Shown here: in pieces, positions 1 to 7,196 of the stretch
Layout: each line of letters starts with the position of its first letter
How positions within the stretch are numbered: position 1 is the stretch's first letter
Source of the DNA: Abiotrophia sp965245735
GTDB lineage: Bacteria; Bacillota; Bacilli; Lactobacillales; Aerococcaceae
Assembly: GCA_965245735.1 (NCBI GenBank)
Contig: CBDFAX010000040.1
Span: forward strand, 1 to 13,771
DNA: 13,771 nucleotides
Direction of reading: 5' to 3'
Program-made: the position numbers and the translations under genes
The notes under the pieces: model-generated
What the model saw: the letters and a program-made list of their open reading frames with translations, nothing else
The model's database searches: none
What the model was told of the DNA's origin: nothing

Positions 1-251
1 GGACAGCCTTCATCCAAAAACTCAGCAAGCAAGCCATCGTGCCTTGTGCCATCCAACCACCTATCGGCTTCAAGCAATTCTTCTTGCGTCGTCGCTGTAA
101 AATTGCCTTTGGCGCCCCAATTCCTTATCAAGAAGGCGTCAAGTACGACAAGGACAAGCTAGCTCAAATTGATGCCCAATTGGCTGAAGAATTTGCCAAA
201 TTAGATCATCAACTAGATCCTAACTATCACTACCAACCACGCAAAAAATAA
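1..251 (+). CDS. plsC: 1-acyl-sn-glycerol-3-phosphate acyltransferase, C-terminal fragment
   Basis: The gene is cut by the left window edge; the first complete codon starts at base 3, and about 82 residues remain up to a TAA at 249-251. The visible part contains SKQAIVPCAIQPP, then a basic stretch (FFLRRRCKIAFGAPIPY), then a charged tail rich in Asp, Lys and Gln ending in PRKK. Established knowledge: PlsC-family enzymes acylate lysophosphatidic acid to phosphatidic acid at the inner face of the membrane. They have this late pattern of a strand ending in 'vPv.i', followed by a strand ending in 'fGkPi'. The catalytic HX4D and EGTR motifs lie upstream of the window and cannot be checked, so the call rests on the C-terminal pattern only. 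A strong terminator follows directly, so this is the last gene of a plus-strand unit convergent with nth. Confidence 0.6.
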   Translation, partial: TAFIQKLSKQAIVPCAIQPPIGFKQFFLRRRCKIAFGAPIPYQEGVKYDKDKLAQIDAQLAEEFAKLDHQLDPNYHYQPRKK

Positions 252-259
252 GCTCATCC

Positions 260-299
260 ACTCCCATTATATCATATATGATATAATGGGAGTTTTTTT
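260..299 (+). terminator. Rho-independent terminator of the plsC-like gene
   Basis: A perfect 34-base palindrome occupies 260-293: the arm ACTCCCATTATATCAT meets its exact complement, giving a stem of about 15 bp with a tight loop. It is followed by a run of T up to 299. It begins 8 bases after the stop codon of the plus-strand gene. Being a palindrome it could also form on the minus strand, where it would lie beyond the terminator at 304-347 and be flanked by TAAAAAAA rather than U-rich sequence. Confidence 0.9.
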
Positions 300-303
300 A
301 CCC

Positions 304-347
304 AAAAGACCCTGACAGTTAGAGCAACTTCCAACTGCCAGGGTCTT
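304..347 (-). terminator. Rho-independent terminator for nth and possibly the whole pel operon
   Basis: Arms 306-320 and 333-347 are complementary over 15 positions. Read on the minus strand the single mismatch becomes a G-U wobble, so the stem is fully paired there but has an A-C mismatch on the plus strand. The loop is 12 bases, and the minus-strand continuation is a short U tract. It lies 16 bases downstream of the nth stop. I see no terminator between the last pel-operon gene and nth, so read-through from the operon would also stop here. Confidence 0.8.
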
Positions 348-362
348 GACTAATTTCATTGA

Positions 363-995
363 TTATTCTAAGCCTTCAAAGAGAAAATCAATGGGCTTAG
401 GATTCTTAGCGGTACTGTAGTAGCGGCCGAAAAAGAGAATAGCATGGTGAGCCTGAGCCCAATCTTCCTTGGGGATAATTTCCATCAAGGCTTCTTCTAC
501 CTCCAAAGGTGTGGCATTGGCTGGCACAAAACCTAAACGTTTGGCTACCCGATCCACATGGGTATCTACCGCCAAGGCCGGAATGCCAAAGCCAACAGCC
601 AAGACCACATTGGCAGTCTTACGACCAACCCCTGCCAAGTCCATGAGCTCCTTGCGCGTTCTAGGAACTTCCCCACCATAGCGCTGCATCAACTGCTCGC
701 AACATTGATAGATAAACTTGGCCTTGTTGCGGTATAGGCCAATGGTTTGAATATAGGGCTCTATTTCCTTAGGCGAAGCCTGCAAGAAAGCTTCCGGTGT
801 GGGAAAGCGTTCAAACAAGGCCGGTGTCACCTTATTGACCGAGACGTCAGTCGCTTGAGCACTCAACATGACCGCAATCAATAATTGAAAAACATTGTCA
901 TGGATGAGTTCGCAGTGGGCATCCGGATATAGGGCTTGGATTCTCTTAACAATCACCCTGGCTTTATCCAAGGGCATGGTAATCTTGGCTGACAT
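363..995 (-). CDS. nth: Endonuclease III without the iron-sulfur cluster
   Basis: The 210-residue protein is a DNA glycosylase/AP lyase of base excision repair that removes oxidised pyrimidines. It has the HhH-GPD fold: an N-terminal helix bundle with LLIAVMLSAQATD (38-50) and the helix-hairpin-helix LAGVGRKTA (120-128). The lyase Lys (K126) and the catalytic Asp of VDTHV (D144) are both present. Family members usually end in a Cys-X6-Cys-X2-Cys-X5-Cys loop that binds a [4Fe-4S] cluster. Here the corresponding segment is FFGRYYSTAKNPKPIDFLF (188-206) with no cysteine; the only cysteines are C28, C98 and C99. The ATG at 995 has an AGGAGG site 7 bases upstream. The gene follows the pel operon after 80 bases, has its own candidate promoter, and looks like housekeeping DNA flanking the operon. 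Confidence 0.93.
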   Translation of the reverse strand: MSAKITMPLDKARVIVKRIQALYPDAHCELIHDNVFQLLIAVMLSAQATDVSVNKVTPALFERFPTPEAFLQASPKEIEPYIQTIGLYRNKAKFIYQCCEQLMQRYGGEVPRTRKELMDLAGVGRKTANVVLAVGFGIPALAVDTHVDRVAKRLGFVPANATPLEVEEALMEIIPKEDWAQAHHAILFFGRYYSTAKNPKPIDFLFEGLE

Positions 996-1031
996 GACGT
1001 TTCCTCCTGATAGTCTAGCAAATTCCCCTCT

Positions 1032-1060
1032 ATTATAGCTCAGTCATCAGGCGCAGCCAA
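1032..1060 (-). promoter_or_regulatory. Candidate sigma-A promoter for nth
   Basis: On the minus strand a perfect -10 box TATAAT (1037-1032) is preceded by TTGGCT (1060-1055), a 4-of-6 match to the -35 consensus, with the optimal 17-base spacer. Transcription would begin near 1025, about 30 bases before the ATG and just upstream of the AGGAGG site. It lies in the gap between the last pel-operon gene and nth, so nth can be expressed independently of the operon. Confidence 0.65.
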
Positions 1061-1075
1061 GCGACTTGCTTAATC

Positions 1076-2452
1076 CTATTGGGCAGGAAAAAGAATCGTC
1101 CGACCTGTCTGATCATCGTAGCCAGGCATGGCCAAACGCAGGGCATCCTTGCCGGTCATAGGGTCCACAATACCTAGACTGTATTGATAATGCCCTGCCT
1201 GAGAACTTTCTTGCGCCGATAGATTTAAGGCAAGGATGACCTTCTCTTGGCGCCCGGGCACAAGCTTGGACAAGGTCAGTGGCACTTCAATCTTTTTAAT
1301 CTCTTTTCCCTGGCCATCTTGAAGATAAAGGTATAGCGGCCAGTCATAGTAGAAAGGCGCAGCTCCTTTATTTTCAAAGGTCAAGGTCATAGTCAGCTCT
1401 TGCCCCTTTTGCTCTAGCTGGGCCTGGGAGACATAGATTTGATAACCTAGTTGACTGAGAATTTGCTGATAGGCTGCCTGACCTAAATCAGCTTTGGGCG
1501 CCTTGGGCCCAATAAAGGTCATATGCGAGGCTTTGACATGCTTCAAGACTTCTTGGAGTCGGGGCCCCATCAAGTCCTCCATAGAGTGGACGCTGGTCAT
1601 TTCGCCGCCAATAGCAAGGGTCTTCCAAGCCTGCGGCATGGCAAGCAAGCTCTTGTTTTGAGTCTGGTCGTAGACGCCCCCACGTCTAATCCAGTCAAGC
1701 CATTGGCTAGTATTGAGGGCTTCTCCGACCATGTCGTTATAGAGCCCCAATTGATAGGTTTGACCCCATTTGAAAGGCCGGCGCATGAGAATCTGCGTCT
1801 TAGGAAAGGCCGCGCGCCAAGGCGCCACGTAACGTTCTAGAATATCTTCAGACGGTAACCTTTTGAGTCCCTTTTCATAGTTGACATGCCACTCGCCCCA
1901 GTGGCCGACACTGCCCAGCTCAATGAAGGAGACAAAGCCATCCTGCCCCCAACGCTGACCCATGGCAGCTACTGCCTTGTCATGGGCTTTTATCAGGGCC
2001 TCTTGACTATAGTCTGGCGAAAAGCCTTGGCCATAATCGGTTTGATACCAGTCACCGGCGCCCTTAATACGTTGGTAGAGCCAATCCGGAATATCCTGAT
2101 GACGGTCTTGCCCAGGTAAATCAAGCACAAAGCGCAAAACCAGATGCTTGCCTTCTTTGCGCCAACGGTCAAACTGGTTAGCCTTCTCAATGGCCTCAAA
2201 ATCAAACTTGCCTTCCTCTGGTTCCAGCTCCTTCCAGGTCACATCTACATAAAGGAGCTGTACATCAGCCTCTACCTGGGACTTTTCAGCCTGGAGGGCA
2301 TAGCCCATGAGCGGATTGCCTGATTGAGGATCCTGCCAGTCAAAGCTAGACTCACGCAAAACTTGGTCTTGGGCATTCACTCGACTTGCCTGGGTCAGAC
2401 TGACCACAAGTACACACACTAGGGCCACCCAACTTAGAAACTGTTGTCGCAT
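1076..2452 (-). CDS. Secreted DUF4832-type glycoside hydrolase-like protein
   Basis: The protein has 458 residues. An N-terminal signal peptide (about 1-27; hydrophobic WVALVCVLVVSLT, then VNA|QDQ as a likely signal peptidase I site) predicts secretion. Residues 45-315 look like a TIM barrel of the beta-galactosidase/GH42-like kind: LYVDVTWKELEPEEGKFDFE (67-86) resembles the usual 'W..lEPeeGkydf' strand. ELGSVGHWGEWH (178-189) offers acidic candidates E178 and E187, and GGEMTS (282-287) offers E284. Residues 340-455 form a beta-rich domain with NKGAAPFYYDWPL, typical of DUF4832. Established knowledge: DUF4832/DUF4874 proteins are glycosidase-like but poorly characterised. Inference: it trims or processes the exported Pel-like polymer, since the PelA-like protein here lacks a glycosidase domain. 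An AGGAGGGAG site lies 4 bases before the ATG. It is the last gene of the operon, 37 bases after the DUF4956 gene. Confidence 0.78.
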   Translation of the reverse strand: MRQQFLSWVALVCVLVVSLTQASRVNAQDQVLRESSFDWQDPQSGNPLMGYALQAEKSQVEADVQLLYVDVTWKELEPEEGKFDFEAIEKANQFDRWRKEGKHLVLRFVLDLPGQDRHQDIPDWLYQRIKGAGDWYQTDYGQGFSPDYSQEALIKAHDKAVAAMGQRWGQDGFVSFIELGSVGHWGEWHVNYEKGLKRLPSEDILERYVAPWRAAFPKTQILMRRPFKWGQTYQLGLYNDMVGEALNTSQWLDWIRRGGVYDQTQNKSLLAMPQAWKTLAIGGEMTSVHSMEDLMGPRLQEVLKHVKASHMTFIGPKAPKADLGQAAYQQILSQLGYQIYVSQAQLEQKGQELTMTLTFENKGAAPFYYDWPLYLYLQDGQGKEIKKIEVPLTLSKLVPGRQEKVILALNLSAQESSQAGHYQYSLGIVDPMTGKDALRLAMPGYDDQTGRTILFPAQ

Positions 2453-2469
2453 ATGCTCCCTCCTTGCTT

Positions 2470-2494
2470 GCTAGTCAGCTTTTAAGCGACTAGC
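2470..2494 (-). other. Intergenic mRNA hairpin overlapping the DUF4956 gene stop codon
   Basis: GCTAGTC (2470-2476) and GACTAGC (2488-2494) are perfect inverted repeats, and an inner CTT/AAG pairing extends the stem. The stop codon of the DUF4956 gene (2492-2490) lies in one arm. On the minus strand no U tract follows; instead AAGCAAGGAGGG, the ribosome binding site of the next gene, comes immediately after. It is therefore not a classical terminator. It may tune mRNA decay or initiation of the last cistron. Confidence 0.4.
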
Positions 2495-3173
2495 CATGGT
2501 ACTCACCATTGTATTGAATCAAAGTCACATCATCCACTGCCTCAAGGGCTTGGATTTTCTCCATGAAGAGGAAGTCATTTTGTGACTTGCAAAAGACTTC
2601 AATCGCAGCTTCGATACTGCCATCTTTGCGCATAGTACGCGACTTGATGAAGAACTTCATCTTGCCAAAGGCTTGCACAATGGCATCCCCTGTTTCCAGG
2701 CCTTTATAGTGAATGACTGCAATGTAGACCTTGCCCGTCCCCTGACGGAAATAGAAGACAACAATCATCAGAATCACAATCAAGGCCGCGCAGACCGACA
2801 GCACAAACATACCAGCCCCTAGCGTAATCCCCGAGGTAATAGCCCAAAAGAGATAGAGCAAGTCCATGGGGTCCTTAACCGCCGTCCGATAACGCACGAT
2901 GGACAGAGCCCCGACCATCCCCAAGGAAATGACCACGTTGGTCGAAATGGCCAAAGTCACCATACAAGTCAGCACCGTCATCCCAACTAGCGTCACCGCG
3001 AAGCTACGCGAGAAGACCACGCCAGTATAAAAGCGACGATAGACAAAATAGATAATGCAACCCATAACAAAGGCTAGCAAGAGCGAGCCAATCAGCTTGG
3101 GCAAATTTTCAGCAGCAAAACGCTGCGTTTCGATAAATGAACGTTTAATAACGTCTTGGACGCTAGTATTCAT
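2490..3173 (-). CDS. DUF4956 integral membrane protein
   Basis: The protein has 227 residues. About four hydrophobic segments are visible (25-45, 57-79, 104-120, 121-143), followed by a soluble C-terminal domain (148-227) with alternating strands and helices resembling an ACT/ferredoxin-like fold. The loop GALSIVRYRTAVKDPMDLLY (88-107) is the signature I associate with DUF4956. Established knowledge: DUF4956 proteins are recurrently encoded beside VTC-domain and CotH-domain genes; their activity is not known. Inference: it is the membrane anchor or conduit for the adjacent VTC-domain protein, a role played in yeast by the Vtc membrane helices. The ATG at 3173 has a GGAGGGG site 5 bases upstream, and the gene starts 25 bases after the VTC-domain gene ends. 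Confidence 0.82.
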   Translation of the reverse strand: MNTSVQDVIKRSFIETQRFAAENLPKLIGSLLLAFVMGCIIYFVYRRFYTGVVFSRSFAVTLVGMTVLTCMVTLAISTNVVISLGMVGALSIVRYRTAVKDPMDLLYLFWAITSGITLGAGMFVLSVCAALIVILMIVVFYFRQGTGKVYIAVIHYKGLETGDAIVQAFGKMKFFIKSRTMRKDGSIEAAIEVFCKSQNDFLFMEKIQALEAVDDVTLIQYNGEYHG

Positions 3174-3198
3174 TCAAACCCCTCCTTCATCGACCACA

Positions 3199-3996
3199 TT
3201 AGAAATGCTCATGGTCGAACCAATAATTGAAGCCATGTTTATAGGCTGTCTTTTCATAGCAGAGAACATATTTAGAGACTGCCGTATATTCCAAGGCTCC
3301 AGTCGGCACCAACTGACGCACGATTTGTGGCATAAGTTCCGTATATTTGACTTCTAAAATCAACTTGTCAGGTGGTAAGACTGGCAAGGTTGGCAACTTA
3401 GCATCAAATATATCGAAAGAACCAACCGCTGCTCGAACATCGGTGTCAAAGGTTACCCGCACCGTCCCAGCATCTAGAATCCAAGGCTCTCGTTCGTAGT
3501 CCACAATGACGCGCGGACGCATCATATTGGTCACACATTCAATATAGAACTCACGCGCCAGAGAATGCGGGCTGTGCTTAAGAAAATCATAGTTGCCCAG
3601 CAAGATATCCTCTACCTGGGCCCGCGTCAGAGGCGCACTTTCCTTGTAGATATAGGCACCGAATTTCTTCTTACGTTCAAGCCGAATATAGTGGTCCTGA
3701 AAGTTGTAAATACGAATCCGATACTTCTTCCGCATCAGAACCCCGGCGTCTTTTTCTTCATAGGCAGATTGCCAGTAATCATCAAAATAGAGACTACGAA
3801 TAGTATAGCCGTCGCCCTTAACATGCTTGTCTAGGGCCAAGACAGGTGACAGACGGCGTCGCAAACTATCTTGATCATGATAGGAAATCAGATACTTGTT
3901 TTCATGGCGGTAAGTCTCTCCAGATTCTTGAATTTCTTCTTGCCAAGTCAAGTTTTGAGACTGCCCCCACAGGGAGCTTACAAACTTATTCTTCAT
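3199..3996 (-). CDS. VTC-domain (polyphosphate polymerase-like) protein
   Basis: With the start placed at 3996 the protein has 265 residues. The triphosphate-tunnel VTC fold is recognisable from YRHENKYLIS (29-38), YTIRSLYFDD (64-73), KKYRIRIY (90-97), IRLERKKK (104-111), YKESAPLT (117-124), VRVTFDTDV (179-187), LILEVKYTEL (212-221) and SKYVLCYE (241-248). The tunnel Arg, Lys and Glu residues expected for ATP-dependent polyphosphate synthesis (e.g. R30, K34, R67, R93, R95, E108, E215, K217, K242) are all in place, so it is probably active. There is no SPX domain or membrane helix, as usual in bacteria. The reading frame stays open to an ATG at 4110, but only the 3996 start has a proper site (GAGG, 6-base spacing). 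It overlaps the upstream CotH gene by 11 bases, which suggests translational coupling. Cytosolic, presumably membrane-associated through DUF4956. Confidence 0.82.
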   Translation of the reverse strand: MKNKFVSSLWGQSQNLTWQEEIQESGETYRHENKYLISYHDQDSLRRRLSPVLALDKHVKGDGYTIRSLYFDDYWQSAYEEKDAGVLMRKKYRIRIYNFQDHYIRLERKKKFGAYIYKESAPLTRAQVEDILLGNYDFLKHSPHSLAREFYIECVTNMMRPRVIVDYEREPWILDAGTVRVTFDTDVRAAVGSFDIFDAKLPTLPVLPPDKLILEVKYTELMPQIVRQLVPTGALEYTAVSKYVLCYEKTAYKHGFNYWFDHEHF

Positions 3997-5743
3997 AAAC
4001 ATCCTCACTAATCTTCCCATCAGACTGAATGAAGAAGCTCTTAACGCCGAAGTGTTTACCCGCTTCTGTGACATAGTAGTCGAAGGCATGGCGTGTCTCG
4101 CCAGCTTCATTAGTAGCCGTCACACGGGCAAAATAGTGCCCTTTTTCCGGCATATCCAAGACCGTTTCAGGCAAAGTAATACCTTCCTCCATGTGGATGA
4201 TTTCTTTAAACTCGAAATCCTTAGCAACCTCAACCTTATAGGTCATCTTTTGCCCATTCAAATCATAGGCCGCATCCCAACGGACCTTGAGTTTGCCGTT
4301 CTCGTCCTTCTCTGGAATCCCGATAAAGAATGGCATAGGCTTCTTGAGGCTATCTAGATAGTCCTGATAATTGCTCTCAATTTCCTTAGGAATTGCAGCC
4401 GCTACTTCATCATATTGACTAGGAGTCAAACCCAAGTGGGTGCTATCTGGTTCCTTGGTCACATAAGGCTGAACCGTCGCCTGATACTTGGCTACTTCTT
4501 GGCTCAGATAGTCAGGTGTCAGCTTGCTTCTCAAATCTTGAATGGCATCATCTAATTCCTTACGGAATGCTTCAGACTTAAGGGCACGTTGGAAGAGCCG
4601 ATTCCCCCAATAGTTGCTGATACCCGACTCCCAGGAGGTCTTCCCCGCAAACTTTTCAATCTCATATTCCTTCTTGAAGAAGGCCGAGTCGTGGTCCCAA
4701 GGGATAAAATACCAGCGCTGACTGTTCTGCGGGCTATAGAGATAGACATTTCGACTCTGAGTATCAGTGTTACCGATTAAAATCTGGAAGGCCAACCAGT
4801 AGGTTAAATTCTCCCGATCAAAATAAGTATCCAAGGTCTGCTCAATAGGCTGATCCAAATCGTTGACCGCCTGTAACATCTCAATCAATTTACGGTGGTC
4901 GTGATCCCCTTTAATCTCTAGCAACTTCTCGAAGGCTTGTTTATCGAAATCTGGATCATTTTCTGGTTTAATGACATTTTCATAGGGTAGAAATTCAAAG
5001 AAGTTAACCTTATAGAGTTGGGCATTACTATCCAGACCATGTGCCTTAAGGCCAGCCCCATTGAGCTGTTCCACCTGGGTATAGAGGCCATAGTCCACAA
5101 ATTTATCTGGCTCAGAACCATTTTCATCCTTGACATAGAGATGAACAAATTGTGTCCGCAAGCCCATGATTTGAGGAATGCCTCGAATCAAGTCATAGGC
5201 CAATTTGTTTCGAAAACGCAGGCCATCCGTTTGGTGCTTATTGAGGTTGAGGGTACGCTGACCCTGCCAGCTGCCCTTGTTCTTCTTAAGCTTAATCTTG
5301 TAGTTTTTCTGTTGGTTACGGCTGGAAGTCTGGCCACGAACCTGGACAGTAGCATTAGGCACTGTCTCATTGTAACCCACCTGACCTGCCAAGGGGCCCG
5401 AGTCATCCCCTGCCTGTAAGATAGCAGCTACCTGATAACGTGGCACGCCCCATTTCTCGTAATCATAAGCAGAATAAGTATTGATTTCTTCCCAGGTATG
5501 GTTGGTATTTTCTGACTCTTGGCCTGACTTAATGGTCAGGTAGAGGGTCTTAACCGACTGAGGGTCTTCTTGATAAAGCAAGTCCTTATCTCGCAAATGA
5601 TAGTTAGTTTCGGCAAATTCGACGGTATTTTCCTGACTAGTCGAGGTTGATGTACTAGTTTCTTCTTGGCTACAGGCCCCTAGGAAACCCGTCACAAGTA
5701 TCGTCACCAGAAGCCCCACTAGCTTACGATTTTTTGGCGGCAC
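3986..5743 (-). CDS. CotH-family kinase-like lipoprotein
   Basis: The protein has 585 residues and starts at a GTG. A hydrophobic signal ends in the lipobox LGAC (C24), followed by a Ser/Thr-rich linker, so it is predicted to be lipid-anchored outside the membrane. The CotH domain covers about 65-465: VQVRGQTSSRNQQKNYKIKL (133-152), a LYTQVEQLNG element (220-229), the catalytic loop GNTDTQSRN (324-332, with D327 and N332) and a metal-binding PWDHD (348-352). Established knowledge: CotH of Bacillus spores is an atypical protein kinase of the spore coat. This homolog has all the motif elements but sits in an exopolysaccharide operon. Residues 471-560 look like a fibronectin III-like domain. An AAGGGGTGG site precedes the GTG, which lies 20 bases inside the pelG 3' end. 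Inference: it phosphorylates a surface protein or the polymer; the substrate and the external phosphate donor are unknown. Confidence 0.85.
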   Translation of the reverse strand: MPPKNRKLVGLLVTILVTGFLGACSQEETSTSTSTSQENTVEFAETNYHLRDKDLLYQEDPQSVKTLYLTIKSGQESENTNHTWEEINTYSAYDYEKWGVPRYQVAAILQAGDDSGPLAGQVGYNETVPNATVQVRGQTSSRNQQKNYKIKLKKNKGSWQGQRTLNLNKHQTDGLRFRNKLAYDLIRGIPQIMGLRTQFVHLYVKDENGSEPDKFVDYGLYTQVEQLNGAGLKAHGLDSNAQLYKVNFFEFLPYENVIKPENDPDFDKQAFEKLLEIKGDHDHRKLIEMLQAVNDLDQPIEQTLDTYFDRENLTYWLAFQILIGNTDTQSRNVYLYSPQNSQRWYFIPWDHDSAFFKKEYEIEKFAGKTSWESGISNYWGNRLFQRALKSEAFRKELDDAIQDLRSKLTPDYLSQEVAKYQATVQPYVTKEPDSTHLGLTPSQYDEVAAAIPKEIESNYQDYLDSLKKPMPFFIGIPEKDENGKLKVRWDAAYDLNGQKMTYKVEVAKDFEFKEIIHMEEGITLPETVLDMPEKGHYFARVTATNEAGETRHAFDYYVTEAGKHFGVKSFFIQSDGKISEDVYEE

Positions 5744-7196
5744 GAGCGTCCACCCCTTTCAGATAATCATAAAGTCGACTGAATAAGCCTTCATGTGCCA
5801 CTAAGGTCATCGGCTGGGCACTGAGCGTATGGTACATTAATTTCTTAGTAAAGCGGTCCAGGCGCCACAGAGCCAGCAAGAAGAAAATACTTGCGGCTAC
5901 TAAAAAGCCAAACCCTAGAAAAGCACGGTTGAAGAATTGTGAAATCATAGTAAAAACTGGCGAGGCCATAGCGAAACTGGCCGCTGCAATCAAAGCCCCC
6001 TTATAGTCCGTAAAGTATAAGAGCATGGACAAGAGGACATTTGCAATGGCATAGATTCCATAGCCAACACAGAGAATACGGAAATAGCCTCGCATAAGGT
6101 CATTAATCCCTAGTGGGAGAATATCCAAGAGCGCATTCCCGGCAGAAATGGCTAGGACAGTTACGAACAATTGCTTCCAGGCCAAGGCTAGGAGTTCTCG
6201 AATCATAACCGTAATCATCTCTACTTCTGCTTCCTTAATATCAGCAAGCGTCCCTTTCTCATTGAAAAGTCCATAGTAACGCTGATATTTAGGATAAAAA
6301 TGGACTTCGGTTGCTAAGGCGAAGTTGATGGTCGTTACTAAAATTGTTAGGAAAGCCAAGAGTACCGGCACATCATAGACCTGTGAGGCATAGAAGAGAC
6401 CTTTAACTTGGCTCCCCCAGGGGCCAAACCAAACCACAAAGATGTGACCAAAAATTCCGATATGCAAGAAGAAACCAATCAAGGTCAAGTCGAAGAACTT
6501 GTCCATCCATTTGAAGAAAAGGAAGGATTCCTTGAGCATTTCCAAATCCAAAGGAAAATAACGCGCCAGTAGATAGACAATCCCAAAAAACATAAGGCCA
6601 TAACCCACGCAGACACTCAGCAAGAGCGCTATTAAGGCTGGAAACTTAATGGCTAAGAGGCACCAACCTACCAAGAAGGTAATGACACTAGCTGCCAAAA
6701 AGGCTAAGAGAATAGACTTATAATCTTTGAGCGCAGTCAGGTACTGGACCCCATTCCAGACAAAAATCAATTCCATAAATAAGGTTAAATTCAAGACTAA
6801 CTGAACAGGCGTTAAGCCAGAAAAAATGAGAAATGGCGTATATAATAAGGCCCCTATTCCAATCATAGTGGCCGAAGAGCCCCAAAAAGATGGAATAACG
6901 TATGCTTCTTTCTCTTCATAAAGCATATCCGAGGCAAAACGTGTCACTGCATAAGAGAAGAAAGAATTGACAGTCAGGGAAGCCAAGATGGCGTAAGTAA
7001 TCATACTGGTCAAAAAATCTCGATCCAAACGATTGAGGCCTACATAACCTGCCAAGTAGGAAATCCCGAAAATTAAGGTTCCCCCAAGGACCATGGGACC
7101 TGCATAAATCACGCCCGTATAGCCATAAGCTTTGGCTCGTGAGAAGAGGCCTTTTTGGTCAAAGACCTTGCGTAATTCAAATCCAATCCCTGCCAT
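5724..7196 (-). CDS. pelG: PelG-like polysaccharide transporter
   Basis: The 490-residue protein is hydrophobic almost throughout, with about 12 membrane segments, and opens with MAGIGFELRKVF, the characteristic PelG start, followed by YGYTGVIYAGPMVLGG. Established knowledge: PelG is a MOP-superfamily flippase-like protein that, with PelD, PelE and PelF, forms the inner-membrane synthase complex and moves the Pel chain across the membrane. The length fits the family. ATG and the pelF stop share one base (TAATG), and a GAGGAGGTGAG site lies inside the pelF 3' end, so translation is coupled to the glycosyltransferase. The 3' end overlaps the CotH gene by 20 bases. Confidence 0.92.
   Translation of the reverse strand: MAGIGFELRKVFDQKGLFSRAKAYGYTGVIYAGPMVLGGTLIFGISYLAGYVGLNRLDRDFLTSMITYAILASLTVNSFFSYAVTRFASDMLYEEKEAYVIPSFWGSSATMIGIGALLYTPFLIFSGLTPVQLVLNLTLFMELIFVWNGVQYLTALKDYKSILLAFLAASVITFLVGWCLLAIKFPALIALLLSVCVGYGLMFFGIVYLLARYFPLDLEMLKESFLFFKWMDKFFDLTLIGFFLHIGIFGHIFVVWFGPWGSQVKGLFYASQVYDVPVLLAFLTILVTTINFALATEVHFYPKYQRYYGLFNEKGTLADIKEAEVEMITVMIRELLALAWKQLFVTVLAISAGNALLDILPLGINDLMRGYFRILCVGYGIYAIANVLLSMLLYFTDYKGALIAAASFAMASPVFTMISQFFNRAFLGFGFLVAASIFFLLALWRLDRFTKKLMYHTLSAQPMTLVAHEGLFSRLYDYLKGVDARAAKKS

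Noticed and set aside
3997..4110. N-terminal extension of the VTC protein into the CotH gene
   Set aside because: The extra 38 residues are low-complexity basic sequence encoded over the CotH C-terminus, without a ribosome binding site; the 3996 start has GAGG at good spacing.
5018..5419. A 133-codon plus-strand open frame opposite the CotH gene
   Set aside because: Entirely antisense to a well-supported CotH coding sequence; no start signals or recognisable motifs.
3986..5743. A spore-coat role for the CotH protein
   Set aside because: The gene has a lipobox signal and sits in an exopolysaccharide operon, and no sporulation gene is nearby; the family name alone does not support a spore function.
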